Source: Castor canadensis | Lineage: Eukaryota; Chordata; Mammalia; Rodentia; Castoridae | DNA: 64,000 bases | Direction: 5' to 3' | NCBI RefSeq assembly: GCF_047511655.1 | Contig: NC_133392.1 | Location: 162,988,542 to 163,052,541, forward strand | Notes under the pieces: model-generated | Databases searched by the model: none | What the model was told of the DNA's origin: nothing | Seen by the model: only the letters and a program-made list of their open reading frames with translations | Translations under genes and position numbers: made by a program | Shown: one piece after another, positions 30,801-42,633 of the stretch | Position numbering within the stretch: position 1 is the first letter of the stretch | How the letters are laid out: each line of letters opens with the position of its first letter

Positions 30801-33800
30801 GGCTGCACTTGGGGTTACAAGCAGCATGTCAGAGCCCAGCAGGGAGGAGAGGTGGCAGCAGAGCAGGCAGGGAGATGGGTTTCATTCCACACCTGCTGCC
30901 CACACCCCTGTTCTCGCATGCCCTTTCTACGGTTAGGCAAGGGCTCCCTTCACAACAGTCTGTTCCCAGTTCAACAGTGGAAGATCCTCCTCTCCTTCCT
31001 GTGGGGGTTACTGGGGCTATACTCTGCTCTTGGAAAGCTGAGTCAAAGCTGATCCTGGGGTGGGAGTGCCTCACATGAGATCCAGTACTATGGCTGCCTT
31101 GAGGGTGCCACATTCACTCACAGATACCTCTGGGGAAGCTGGTGACAGGAACAGGCAGTATACCCAGGGGCAGATACCCAATCACAAGAGCTACTCTGAG
31201 TCCTTGAACCTCTCTGACCCTTCCTGCCCAGGACCCAGGCAGCAGTGAGTATCTGCTGGGCTACTGGAAGATGTGGTAGCAGGCAGAGACACCCCCAGGG
31301 AGAGGACAACCCCTGTATGCAGTGCCAAAGAAAACAGAGTGCCTGGCCAGGAGCAGCAGATGAGGACATATGGGTGAGTGGTGGCCCCAAGCCTGTGTAT
31401 GCACAAGCACACACACTCACATGAGTCCTTGTCACCTGAGGAGGTCTCCATGTTCAGGAACAGGGGAGGGCCTGCAGGCTCATAACATCTCAATCATTGT
31501 GGGGCTCCCTCAGCTTGGCGATCGATGTGGCAATTAGATTTTATCAGCCTGCTCAGCGCCTCCACCAGGCCTCCATCCCTTCAGAAGCAGTCCCCTACCC
31601 CAGCCCACAAAGCGTTCCAGGCACATGATGTTCTGATAGAGGTGCCTAGGGTGGTAGACCACACCCACTCAGCCTTCCTGAGCACTACAGCCACCCACTG
31701 GAAACATCCCTACCTGGGGGCCCAAGACAGAGGACCCCAAGGTCCCCTGAGACTCACTATACCCCCAGCCTGCTCCACTGGGAATACCATGGTCATGGGC
31801 TACCCTGCCCTCAGCTCCTGTAGCCTCCATAACCCAGGTTCCTCGGTAGTCCAGAGTCCCTGGGCCAGTACCTTCTGAACCCCTGCTGTATATGTCTGGG
31901 ACCCCAGGGAGGCAAGACCAAGGCCAGGCATGCTTTGTGGGGTGAACATATTTCTGCCCATTGTGAGCTGTTCTGGGGTGAGTATTCCTAGCCTCTGAGA
32001 GGCTTGCTCAGTGTCTGCCCCTGTGAGGAGAGGGTGGTGGATCTTGGCCACTCCAAGCCCGCCCCAACAACAGCCATAGTGGAGCCACCTCCTCTGCAGC
32101 CTGTCTGCTGGCTGGGATTAACACAATTACTATCACATGGAGCCCCAGGGGACAGCGGCCTCACACCTCCCACCTCCTCTGCTGGCCTCCCTGGCTGCCA
32201 GCCAAGATGTTGAGAGCTGCTGAGCAGAAACTCAGGGAGGGAGGGCTGTCCTTGGGCTGAGTGGCTGTGGCTCCACAGCCCCATCCTCAAACTGGGGACC
32301 CCTGGGCTCCTCACCTGTGGGTCTCAGGCCAATCTCCACACTGCCTCTCGTGAAGTCACAGCGGCTTGGATGCTCGGGCATAACGAGGTGGCGGCTTCGA
32401 TGTATGCTGGATATGAGGGTGGGGAGGTTGCTGTCCTGGCTGCAGCAGAGCAAGACAAGACAGGCCATGAGCATCAACACAGGTCATAAGCCTGAAACAG
32501 CGAGTGCCTGACCAGTGCAAACATGGGAGTACATGGTTCAGGGATGGTGCACACAGTGTGATGATGCTATGTGCACACCTCTGCATGGGGCCTGTGATGC
32601 TGCATGTGTGCACACCCACCAAGCAGACCAAAGTGGAGCAGAGACCTGGCACTTAGACCCCACCACAGCTCCCAGCTGGCTACAGAGCCAGGGTGGCCCC
32701 TCCTGCCATCATTCTCTGCAGAGGGAACAGCCCTGTGCCCTGCTCCCTGCCTCGGGCAGCCAGGTGTCCTGACTCCTGCAGGACAGGCCCAGAGAAGACA
32801 AGTTGTCACATGTATGCTGCTGGCTCCAGCAGCAAGAACATGGCAAATACCATTTTGACTAAAACTTGCAAGCATTCAGACCCTGGTGTTTTCAAACAAG
32901 GCAGCAGGTTCAGACCAAAGTTCTGAAGCTGACAAGACCCATGTTCACACACACAGTGCAAACAGGTACAGGTGACAGACACACAGCCCATGCCCACTGT
33001 GGGCCCAGGACACACTAGGGATCACAAAGCCCCTTTGGCTTGGAATAAACATGCATTTAACAATTTGTTCCCTCATGTCTTGCCTTCCTGCTGAGTCAGC
33101 TGAATCCTCATCCATATAAAGCCCCAGAGAGGAGAGGGTGTGGGAAGGTGGCAGGGGGCACCTCACACCAGGGTTCTGTGAGCACCCCCACATCAATACA
33201 GAAAGGAACCATAGGAAACCAAAGCCAGGTCAGGGCAGGAGCAGCTGTACCCAGCACCCAGCACAAGCCCTTCCCAGCCCACCTGTGGCAGAGCAGCCTC
33301 CTCAGCAGTGCCGGTGCTGGCAAAATCTCCAGGCAATGACCTGGGAACCAACCCTGAACCTCATTAAATAGCCCCCGGCCCCTGACTGGACTGACTGGAG
33401 CTGGGCTAATCCAGGACTGGCCCCTAAGCAGATCAGTTTCAGCAGCAGATACCCCAAGAGGCCCTAGCCCTGAAACCCAGAGACCCAGATGCAGTTCTTT
33501 CCCCACCCCCGTGTAGGCCTGAGGGCAGAAGGGGGAATAAGTACTTTATGGGATTAACTGGCTCATCCCCACCATCCTCATACATGCGGGGGTGTCAGAG
33601 AGAACTGCTATCCTCAGCATAGAGAGGGAGTCATGAGCTGGTCCAGCACAGGCTTAAGCAGCCACAGAGTTGCTCCCCACAAGGACCCTCTTCTGGTGTC
33701 CCTGACATCGAGAGGTGAACCGGCTTCCAAAGACTCAAAAATGAGGGCAGAAAGTCTGCTCTCTGTGAACCCAGCCTGGCCTGCAGTAAGAAGGTGAGGG

Positions 33801-35681
33801 CCATTGAGCAGCTGCCGTCAGCTCTTCCATACACTTGGGACCACCAGGCACTGAGAGGAAGAAGGGGGGCCCCATGGGGCAACAACAGGTGGGAACAAGA
33901 CTTGCATTTAGCTTCTACACTAGCCTCTAACTTTGGTGGTTTGCTTCTTGGGCACCAAGGCAGCCTGGCACTAAAAATCTGTTCTAGGCACTTGGTTACT
34001 CACTGAAAAAATTATGCTGGTTTTGTGCAAAGATCAGCAGATACTCCACACAACCAGATTGAAATCCCATGATTTGCTCTAGGTATCACAATGGGGGTTT
34101 CTTGAAGCCACAAAGCACCTTCCACACCTACCACATACTGGAGGAAGCCCACAAGGGTCTCAAGAGGCTATATTATGAGGGGACCTGGGGGTCAGGAAAG
34201 AGCCAGAAGACTACAGGGGGAGGGGTGTGGGTAGGCCAGAAAAACAAGAGGACTGGCCCAGTGCCCCTCCCAGGGCTCCCCCCTCAACACCTTGCAATCC
34301 AGGCTTGCCTCTCTCCCCACCAGCTTGGGGGGCCTGGGGATGTTAGAGACTATGGCAGGGAAGGCTTGCAGGGTAGCAGGAGTAGCCCTGGGTCTCTGCT
34401 CATCCAAGCAGGCAGGTACAGAGATGGATGGTCAGATGGATCAATGGAAGGAGGCAAACAGACAAGTGGAGAGTGACAAACAGAGATGAATGCACAGACA
34501 AGAGTCTGGAGATAGAAGGACAGATGAACAGGCTGAAAGGATGAAACAAAGAGCCAGGTGGGAGTAGCAAGACAGCTGGCCCTGGCTGCCTGCAGCCTTC
34601 CCTGTCCAGATGCTGGGCCATTAGCAGATGACTGTCAGTTTTCCCTGGCAAGTTGTACCTGACTCTCCAGCTGCAATCTTCACTTTGGTAGAATCCAGAA
34701 AGTTATGCTGGCCTTCAGGGCCTCTGTAGGACCAAGAGGCCACTGATGTAGGCCTGGCCTCTCTGAGGAGCACCAGGCTACAGTGGTCAGTACCATGACA
34801 GATCCTAAACTGGACACAGGGCCTCCCCACCAAGGCCAGGTGGACATGAGGAGGTGGGAGGAGCCAATCTTACAGGGGAGGCCCAGCCACTGGGTTCCCT
34901 ACAGGGCCTGGCTGACAAATTTATCCTGTAGCATCCGGAGTAAAAGGCTCATAAAATGTCATCAATGTTCATGACGGTTCATAAAAATGATCAGTTGAGC
35001 TGGCAACTCCAAAATGAGGTGGAAATAAGTTTAAAGATGTTTTTATTGTAATTTGGCTCCAGGATCCAGACATTTTCAAAGACATAAATAATAACACATC
35101 TGGCAGGGAGCCAATTCTTTCCCTCCTGCAGCCTGCCAACCCTCACAGCTGTGACCACAGAGACTGGTCCTCCCCTGAGGCCATAGCCCCCAGGTTGGAC
35201 ATTTCCTGTGGCATACCCCTGGAGGCCACAGGGTAAGACTGGACCCCACTAGCCAGAAACCACAGCTGGGCTCTGCTCATAGACTGACAACCTCCTGCTT
35301 CTCAGGAGCTAGTAACCTGGGTTCCCCAGCCTCTTTGCCACGCCTTCATTTTCATGTCTTTGCTACATCCTAGATTTGCAGCTCCCATCCTACTTCCACA
35401 GCCACTTGAATCCATGTGGACCTATTAAACCCCCAACCTGTCAGGCAAGGGGGGCTTTCAGAAGCATCTTTTCAAGACACACACCTAGTCAATTCTTTGC
35501 TCAAGAACTTTCTGTGGCTCCCCCTGCCTGGAGGACAAAGTCTGTCAGGGCTAGCATCCAAGGCCCAGACCTTTATAGCCTTTCACTGGGCCAAACCTGC
35601 CAAGTTCTCCCCCTCTCTCCCTCTTCGTCCTGTTCCCTCCCTCCCCTCCCCCCTTCCCCTTCTCCCTCCCTCTCCTTCTTC

Positions 35682-35736
<55 letters not shown>

Positions 35737-38700
35737 GCTAGGGTTTGAACTCAGGATCTACTACTTGAGCCATGCCCCCAGCACCTTACATCCTCTTCCA
35801 TCATTCCTCCATAGTTTTGTAGACTCCTCCCAGCTTTCCCTAGTGAACTCCTACACATCCTTCAAGACCCAACCCACACATCAGAATTCTCACATAGCAG
35901 GAGGGTTGGAGGGGGAGGTCATGGCCTCATTTTTAAGCAGATGGGTGCTAGTAGACAGTCCTGTGGGGGTGGGGGGCAGCATGCACTATGGCTCCAAAAA
36001 CTGGCATGCTCAGAACTCTACCTGTGCTGGTCCCAAGGTCTGGCACAAGTCTGTACGTGGCTGAGATAGGCATTGTGCCACCTGATTCCCAAGCTGAGCA
36101 AGAAGCACACACAGAAAATCTGGCAGAGTCTGGACCCACACTGGCTCCCATTAGCAGGGACAGTGGACAAGACAGGAGACCATGGGCAGAGGAGAGAGGA
36201 CCAGCAAGTGGCTTAAGGATTTAAAAGCAGGCCCAAGGGAAGCAGAACAAATTCCTTGGTGCCCATACAGTGTTGGCAAAAGCCTAGTCAGCTTGGACTC
36301 CTACCTGCAGGACGTCTCTCGAAAAGAGATGTTCACATCCCAGTGAGTGTGGACTCTGCAGGGAGAGAAGAGGGGGATCAGTGTGGTTCTAGGACCCCGC
36401 CTGGATTGCACAGTATGTGTGACCTGCCTCCAGTGCCCTGATGCACCAGCAGCTAGGGCAGTGGCTGAGGAGTGGCCCCCTATGCTCAGTTCAGCCTGCT
36501 GCAGCTCCCACCAGCCAGGCAGGAGCCAGTGCCTGGCCTCACCAAAGACTAAGTGGAACAGTCCTGGACCTTGCCCCCCAGAAGAACCCGTGCTAAGCTG
36601 GGAACTGATGTTTCCTCTGTACAGTACTCATTCAACTCAAACCAAATTCCTAGTTGCTGCAGCTGCTCTGGCCAGTGTGGAACCACTTCAGAGAGTAAAC
36701 CCCACAGCAGCCACCCATAGGAGAGTCAGAACATCATCTCAGGTAGGTGCAGGCCCCTGCCCCATTGCTGCTGACCCTCCATCCAAAAGTGACCCCTGCA
36801 CAGGACAGGTAGGAGGGGAAAGCAAGACCAGACAATGAGAGGAAGCAGCTCCTGCTTATGCACCCCCTGGTCACAGCAGCATCCCCAGAAGACCCCTTGC
36901 CTTGATGCCTTACCCCTAAGGGAGCCCTGAGTCTTCTGTCCTGGCCCCAGATCAAATACCTTTTCTTCATGATATGGATGTGCGGGTCATCCTCCTGCTT
37001 CAAGCCTGGTTGCCGCCCACAAACGGGGCCACTTCCATCCCTGTCACCATCACTAGTGGAGAAGCTGGGAGTCCTCTCCTTCTTCAGGGCACGCACAGCG
37101 GGCAGGGTGATTGTCCTCTTGTCTGCCAGCCGCCCCCGGTTCTGGACAGGTAGGAAGAGGAGGTTAGGCTGCGCCAGGCCCTAAGTCCCAGCCTGGGTCA
37201 AGGTGCAGGGGTTGAATTGCTGCAGGCTAGCCAATGAGAAAGGGCATTGGAAGCCAGCAGGCTCCAGCCCAGCTCTGCTTTGCAGGGTCAGCCTGAGGGA
37301 GAGGTGCTCACAGCTGGTAGACCCTGCCTTCTTGGCTCCCTTCTTGAGTCTGCTGGGGTCTGTGTGTAGCCTGGGGCAAGGCTCTTAGGTTGGTCCTGAT
37401 GGATGAACAGGAACCTGTGCATGTATCTGCCTGAAATCCTGCCATATTCTCTGCCAGTCCCTGAAACTGACACTTTTTTTTTTTTGTGGTGTTGGGAACT
37501 GAACCAGTGTAGGCTAGACAAATGTTCTGCTACTGAGTTACAACCCCAGCGCTCTTTTCTATTTTGTTAGCACCAAGCAGAGACCAGCTCAGGGGCAGCC
37601 TGGGACCTAGGGGAATTGATGGCAGCTGCCTGAGTCACTGGTCCTTGCAAACTGTAAGCCTGGCATTCACAGGTTGCCTGAAGAGGAACTCTGACCAGCC
37701 CAAATCTTTTGTCCCATGGGCCCTATATGATAGAACTTTTCACAAAGCTCTTTTCTCTTTCCCCCTGCACCCACACACAGTGCAAGTGTGGGTGCCTTTA
37801 GCTGGGGGCTCTGTGTACATATAGCTCATGCACATGTACCAGTGGACAGACATTCAGCACTGCACAGAGCAGTGAGTGAGTGCATGCTCTATCTCTGGGC
37901 CTTTTTTAGCTTTGTGTCTTTGGGTCTTTTTGCCTCTTGGGGAAAAAAGGTAGTTCATTAATTATTTTTCAGCGGGCAGGCTTTTTCTTATTTGTTAACA
38001 GGTTGCTGGCTTGGAGTGGCACAGCCCTTGAGAATATCAAATTTCCTCTCTTCAGTCTTCAGGGTCTCCTTGATCACCCACCCCCAGAGGTCCTCACCAC
38101 ACCCATGAGCTTAAGGAGGAAGGGGGTAGGGAGGGTCCTGCCCCTAGGTCATTCTAGATCCAGTGATGGGCTACTGTGCAGTATCCTTTCCTCCAGCGCA
38201 AAATTATCTCTTCAGACACAGAACTACCATCACGTCCAGAAGCAAGGCTCAGTCTGGGCAGTACCCTCTTCTGGGCACTGCAAGCAAAGGTCTCCACTGC
38301 ACCTGCCCTCAGGGATCTGCTGGGGCCTGCCCAAGATACCATTCCTTATCCTCTGCCACGGAGTTGGTGAGATAGACCCAGCAGCACTAGGGAGGGTGGG
38401 GTGGGCCACTAGGGTCTAATGGCAGACCTGAAGATGATAGGGTCTATTCTATGCCCCTTTCTGGCCATGGCCCTGCACTATTCCAACAACAGCAGAGTAC
38501 CCTTCTGCAGGGGTGAGTACCCATCTATGCCCTAGGCCCTTGTCAGCCAGGCACAAGGCATCATTTGCAACAGCCCCAGCATTTGGTATGCTCTGCCCTT
38601 CCTCAGCCTGCCAGAACCTCAGCAGCTCTGCACTCTGTCCTCTCCCACTTTTCTGCTTTAAGTAAAATATTCTTTTAAGAAGAAAATGAAACATTTCTCT

Positions 38701-41700
38701 GTCTCTCATCTGTGGGACAGGGAAGAGGAGGACGTGAGGGCTATGAGAGTTGGAGGGGGGCCAGAACTGGCTGGCTGGAATGGAACCCAGGCTGTTGCCA
38801 GCACCATGACAAATAGAGCCCATCACTGAAGCCCATCATCCCCCTGCCATGCCCTGAGGGTACCTGGGGTAGGTGGGGGGGCATCCCATGGGGAGGGGCA
38901 CTGAGAACCCAGATGGCTTCCCTGGCCCTGCCCAGATCCTTCCTCAACTGGACCCCTGATTTGAGAACTTGGGCTCTCATTAGACAGCAGGAGTGGGTAC
39001 CTTGTACATGTCTCCTAAGCCACATACACACCCATATTCTGCCCCTGGAGTATCTGTGATATAGATACACAACTGAGGGCCTGGCATGGGTGTAGGGAAG
39101 ACAGCATCAGTGTCCGAAACGTAGAGGCTGGAGAGAAGGGGGACCATAGGGTGACCAGGTTCAAAAGAGGCAGGTCCAGGTCTGAGTTGTTCCTGGGCAA
39201 TGACAGGGAATCCCAGGTAGGCAGCAGCCTCAGTTCTCTCTAAATTACAGGGTCCCACTCAAGGTGAGGGGGTTGCTGACGATGGGCCCCAGTCACCTGC
39301 TACCACCTCATGTGGGAGGCCTCAGAGGATGGCAGGTTGAGCAGCAGGGCCCCTCCCACCCAAACAGAAAACAGACCCCCGAGTAACTCAGGGCACCCCT
39401 CTCCAACTTCAGTTAATTGCAGGGGTACAACAGTGGAGACCCTGGCTTCTTATGCTGCGGGTACGGTACAGATGACGGTGCAACCTGCCTGTGGAGTTCT
39501 TATGCCATCCGCTGGTGGGAAGTCAGTGCGTGTGGTGGCCTGAGGTTGTATGGGGATTTCCAGTCTGCCCAGGCCATGGTTCTCAGGACCCACGAAGAAC
39601 CCAGAACACCCCACACCCAGCCCCCCTTCCCCAAATAAACCTAAGGTAGGGCTACCTGGGTCCTCTGGGCACCTCTGCCTCTCCTGTCCCTTCCTGCAGG
39701 AGGGAAGTGAGGTGGATCCAGGAACAGCAGCCCTAGCCTAGTGACTTGCTGATTAGCTCTTTCCTCTTAGGGGCTCTAACTTGGTCCCTCTCCAGAGGCA
39801 ATTTCCTTTTCAGATCAATCCTCCAACTCTCCCTGCCTGGTGGTGAGCATGCTTGCTCCTCAATCTCTCCTGTTTCACAGGCCATCAACGGATTGCCTAT
39901 CTTGGGGGTAGGGGTCCTCCAGCCAGCTGCCAGCTCTCTGGATGCACACACTATAAATACTCTTACTCTGACCTGGCTCTCTTACCAGGACACTTAAACA
40001 TCAAGGCTCTTGCAGGGCAGGATCCAGCCCTTAGCACCCCAGAGACACAAATCACTCACTCTCATGCCTGAGGCCACCCCAGAATGCATTTCAAGTCAGC
40101 TAGCACTGTTATACCCCAGAATGAGCCCAACGCCAGAACCAGCAACTCTCCTAGCTGGGCCAGATGGTGACCTCCAGACCTGAGCCAGGGGTGTCCCCAA
40201 TCCCAAGTTGAATGACACTATCCAGAGGGAAGATCCTGGATCCTGAGCTGTTCCCAGGACGCCAAGATAGGGTGTGGAGGGACAGAATGCTGCAGAACAG
40301 GCAGGACCCACTCAACATCCAACCCTGGAGGGTTCCTGCACCTGGGATTCCTTCTCCTTTCCAGGTACAGGCTTGGAGAACACAAAGCAACCCCCCAGCC
40401 CATTTGCCTTTGGGAGGCTTCCTCTAGGAGCACACATGCAGAGTTGAGGTTAGGAGTATAAAGGGGAGGAGCAGCACCCCCAGCCCCAGCTTATCTCCTG
40501 TCTCACCACTGGCGAGGATATTCGACAGCCGGGACAGTCGCAGATCGGGGGGTGCACCTGAAGGATCCCTTTGGACATAAGCGTCTTCAGACTTTTCCCT
40601 GCCAGGAGACCAAGTAGAACCCATGAATGAACAGCCAGGCATAGGTAACATCGGCATGCGCCGGCGCTTCTGCGGCAGAGTCAGCAGCAAGTCCCCACCT
40701 CCAGCAGGTGCAAGAAATTCACCACAATCTCCCACACTAACGTCTGGCAACTTCCGAGCCTGCCATCTGCCCCACCCTCGCGGACGCGGCTGGGAGCTGT
40801 TGGGCTCTGAAACTCAAGTCCTGAGCAAGCGTCCTCCCCTGAGGAAGGGCGGCCCCTTCCCGCCCTCGGCACCCTCCTCCCGCCCTCCATCCTCTCCAAG
40901 CCGGTCCCGCGGGACCCGCGGCAGGGTGGAGGAAGGTCGATTGGGTAGCAGGTGAGCGTCGCCGGAGGGACAGGGCCTGCGTTTTCCCCTCAAAGCAGGA
41001 AAGGGGCAGCTACACGGGGTGCGAACCTCCAGAGCGAACGAACACTCTTGGGTTCGTTCCTAACTTTCTAAATCCAGTGACTGGGTCAGGCCCTCCGCGT
41101 CGCACCTTCGGTGTCACGATCCAAACAGGTCGGGCTCCGGTACTCCCACCTGCCTTTGCAGCCTCCACCAGCGCGCACTCGCACCCTGGCCGCATGTGCT
41201 CCCCTCAACTCCCGCCGCACCCGTGGCTCCGCGACCACGGAGAGGCGTCTCTCCCAGCTGGTCTCCCCCGAGTTCCCGTAAACTTCCCCTGCCTTCAGTC
41301 CTCGAAAAGACCTTTATAGCAAGGGAGCTGCCAGTGGGTGGCCTGGAGCCCTGGGGCGCAGTGGACCCGGCTGGGAGCCTGTGGAGGCCAAGCGTGATCT
41401 GCCGTATCTACTAAGTCGACTATGTGGGGGCAGGGGTGGGGGAGGTCCCCAAGGTAGACCTGCGGCTGCAGCGCCCCCTCTGGGTTGAAATCAGGTTTCC
41501 CAGGTGGCAGAGTGGGGGTTCCGGGACCCACGGGTCCCGGGGAGGGAAGGAGGGACGGCGGCGGCTCGTGCCCCCACGGCGGCCGCACCTTTGTGGCGGA
41601 TGCTGCGCTTCCAGTCCTTGGCCGTCTCGCGGCCGCTGACGAACTGGAACTCGTTGGGCGTGAGCCACTCGCCGCGGTGGCGGATGGACGGGCCCTTGCT

Positions 41701-42105
41701 GCCCTGGCAGAGTTTGCGCACGTAGAGCAACGCGCGGTTGGCGCCGCACTCCACCTCGATGCACGGCTCACCGTTGTCCAGCAGCGGCTGGAAATCCGGT
41801 GCAGCAGCCGCGTTGGCTGAGAATCGCTCGAGGGCCAGCGGGTCTCCAGGCAAGTGGAGGTGCGGCGCGGCCTCGTGCAGGCTAAGGTAGGCGCGCGGGG
41901 GGCGGAGCGGCGGAGCCAACAGTGCCTCGTAGCCCGCGGCCGAGGCGGGCAGCGAGGCGGCCGGGGGCAGGGCTGCGGCTGCGGGCAGTGGCGCCAAGTA
42001 GCCGGGCAGCGGCGGCAGCGGCAGTGTGGCCAGGGTCGGGTGGAAGGTGGCTAGGGCCAGAGCCAAGTCTTCGCGGCTAGAGAGCTCCTTCTTGACTGCC
42101 GGCAT
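24885..42105 (-). CDS. SAMD11: SAMD11 (mr-s), SAND- and SAM-domain protein, complete long form
   Basis: Fourteen coding exons, 5' to 3' on the minus strand: 41589-42105, 40507-40598, 36960-37141, 36305-36355, 32315-32439, 29596-29685, 29282-29416, 27716-27878, 26688-26803, 26477-26555, 25873-26399, 25549-25670, 25247-25357, 24885-25130. In frame throughout: 851 residues, close to the 844 of the human long isoform. The start is MPAVKKELSSREDLALALAT. Residues of about 105-180 form a SAND-like domain (EVECGANRALLYVRKLCQG, then KDWKRSIRHKG), continued in exon 2 by HPPICDCPGC. The SAM domain spans exons 12-14, about residues 705-775 (ISKWTVEDVCSFVGGLSGCG, GIDGETLPLLTEEHLL, LGPALKIRAQ). Known role: nuclear repressor in photoreceptors, CRX-dependent, acting with SAMD7 and Polycomb PRC1; human mutations cause retinal degeneration. 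Exon 7 joins directly to exon 8 (LPSH-DLLRV); I recall a human form with 16 extra residues here and cannot find them. An internal start MSKGILQV in exon 2 would yield a shorter form. Confidence 0.97.
26820..27360. promoter_or_regulatory. Intragenic CpG-rich island in SAMD11 intron 8 with homeodomain motifs
   Basis: The stretch is very GC-rich with many CpGs. Embedded in it are CTAATTGC (26905), CAATTAATCT (26994), the palindrome GTAATTAC (27053), GTAATTAGCGG (27126) and AGATTAGCG (27282). ATTA cores are rare by chance in such GC-rich sequence. It could be an internal SAMD11 promoter or an enhancer for homeodomain factors (CRX/OTX, RAX, VSX type). No conserved coding exon is seen within it; exon 9 lies just left at 26688-26803. 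Confidence 0.55.
28540..28842. promoter_or_regulatory. Enhancer-like AT-rich islands in SAMD11 intron 7
   Basis: Two AT-rich patches (TTTATAAATTAATGACTCG at 28548, and 28780-28832 with GCAATTAAAA, AAATTATTAACAT and GAATTATTC) sit in an otherwise GC-rich intron on both sides of the C tract. Homeodomain (ATTA) and AP-1-like (TGACTC) cores are present. There is no reading frame and no repeat match. The enhancer role is inferred from composition. Confidence 0.4.
28718..28744. repeat. C-rich homopolymer tract in SAMD11 intron 7
   Basis: Runs of seven to nine C separated by single A. The minus, transcribed strand is G-rich with four G runs, so a G-quadruplex or i-motif is possible. Confidence 0.85.
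30535..30672. promoter_or_regulatory. Enhancer-like island in SAMD11 intron 5
   Basis: It contains TAATTCC, TTTAATCTGTCA, TTTTATCAGGC (GATA complement), CCGATCAATCTTCACATTA and CTAATAACTTATTGATCTCA. It resembles conserved non-coding sequence: dense homeodomain, PBX/MEIS-like and GATA cores, no repeat and no open frame. Conservation was not tested. Confidence 0.4.
31505..31565. promoter_or_regulatory. Short enhancer-like segment in SAMD11 intron 5
   Basis: Holds GCGATCGATGTGGCAATTAG and ATTTTATCAGCCTGCTCAGC: ATTA, GATA-complement and MARE/NRL-like (TGCTCAGC) cores within 45 bp. NRL works with CRX in rods, which suits this gene. Motif reading only. Confidence 0.35.
32108..32150. promoter_or_regulatory. 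Short enhancer-like segment in SAMD11 intron 5, next to exon 5
   Basis: CTGGGATTAACACAATTACT holds GGATTA, the CRX/OTX core, 10 bp from a second homeodomain core. It lies 165 bp past the exon 5 donor. Motif reading only. Confidence 0.35.
33040..33125. promoter_or_regulatory. Enhancer-like segment in SAMD11 intron 4
   Basis: AATAAACATGCATTTAACAA holds an octamer-like ATGCAT and a forkhead AAACA core; TGCTGAGTCAGC follows at about 33090, a near-perfect MARE (the MAF/NRL target TGCTGA-GTCAGCA), then CATATAAAGCC. A full MARE is long enough to be unlikely by chance. Confidence 0.5.
34915..35105. promoter_or_regulatory. Strong candidate enhancer in SAMD11 intron 4
   Basis: About 190 bp of AT-rich, non-repeat sequence: GACAAATTTATCCTGTAGCA, CATAAAATGTCATCAATGTT, CATGACGGTTCATAAAAATG, TTTTATTGTAATTTGGCTCC and CATAAATAATAACACATC. 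It has several HOX/CDX (ATAAA), GATA and PBX-like cores and no open frame. Of the AT-rich islands in this gene it is the longest. Confidence 0.5.
35485..35890 (+). repeat. LINE/L2 relic in SAMD11 intron 4, split by a CT microsatellite and a SINE piece
   Basis: The left part ('tttctgtggctccccctgcc', 'gcccagacctttatagcctt') and the right part ('gactcctcccagctttcc', 'catccttcaagacccaaccc') follow the L2 3' region. Between them lie a pyrimidine tract (35602-35734) and a SINE fragment (35735-35785) on the minus strand with 'gggtttgaactcaggatcta'. Confidence 0.6.
35602..35734. repeat. Polypyrimidine tract with (CT)n microsatellite
   Basis: About 130 bp almost purely of C and T on the plus strand, ending in about 22 CT units (35690-35734). 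Homopurine/homopyrimidine mirror sequence of this length can form triplex DNA. It precedes the SINE fragment, whose tail may have seeded it. Confidence 0.9.
37470..37555 (-). repeat. ID-type SINE in SAMD11 intron 2
   Basis: A run of 12 T at 37473 is the A-tail; the body reads on the minus strand as 'GGGTTGTAACTCAGTAGCAG' and 'ATTTGTCTAGCCTACACTGG'. The remainder of intron 2 (37560-40506) shows no exon; two T/A-rich patches near 37950 and 38650 are unexplained. Confidence 0.75.
41466..41486 (-). promoter_or_regulatory. Candidate CTCF site in SAMD11 intron 1
   Basis: The minus strand reads CCAGAGGGGGCGCTGCAGCC, matching the CTCF core (CCA-x-x-AGGGGGCGCT-like). It is 100 bp past SAMD11 exon 1. 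Motif only. Confidence 0.5.
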
Positions 42106-42602
42106 GGCGCGCCGGTGGTCCCTCAGCTGGCTCTCCGCCGCCGGCACGACTTACTCTGGCCGAAGCTGGAGTTAGCTCTCCCGGTCGGGGGGCTCTGGAG
42201 GTGCCCACCCCGCCCGCTACTGCGTCCCGGCGTCCGCAGCTGCCGCCACTGTGCTGCCCACCAGGCCGTCCAGGACTGCTGCCCCACCGGCTGGCGGGGT
42301 TTCGGCGGCCGGAGGCATGGTGGTGCCGGAGCCGCTATTGATCTTGGCTCGGCTCGCCCCGCGTCGCCACTCTAGGACCCTGGAGCTCCGCAGGGCGTCG
42401 GGAGTCCACCTGCACTCGCGCCCCAAGGCAGTCGGTGGCCCGTACGCTGGATGGAGCTGGGCTGAGCCAGGCAGTGAGGCGACGCAGAGTCGCCAGTCCC
42501 GCGCCCTGCCTGGGGTCCCAAGCCCCCGCCCCGCCCTGCTTCCCGGCGGCGCACCCGAGTCCACTGGCGCGCGCCCGCCTCCCCGGCGGGGACTTGGGAG
42601 AC

Positions 42603-42633
<31 letters not shown>

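Noticed and set aside
31000-36000. CRISPR-like or phage-like structure
   Set aside because: The window is spliced mammalian DNA; repeats here are SINE, LINE and simple repeats without direct-repeat/spacer order.
41485-41820. Plus-strand frames antisense to SAMD11 exon 1
   Set aside because: The minus strand holds the SAND-domain exon with recognisable protein; the reverse frames are shadows.
42103-42147. In-frame upstream GTG extension of SAMD11
   Set aside because: The ATG at 42105 gives the conserved MPAVKKE start; no reason to invoke a non-ATG start.
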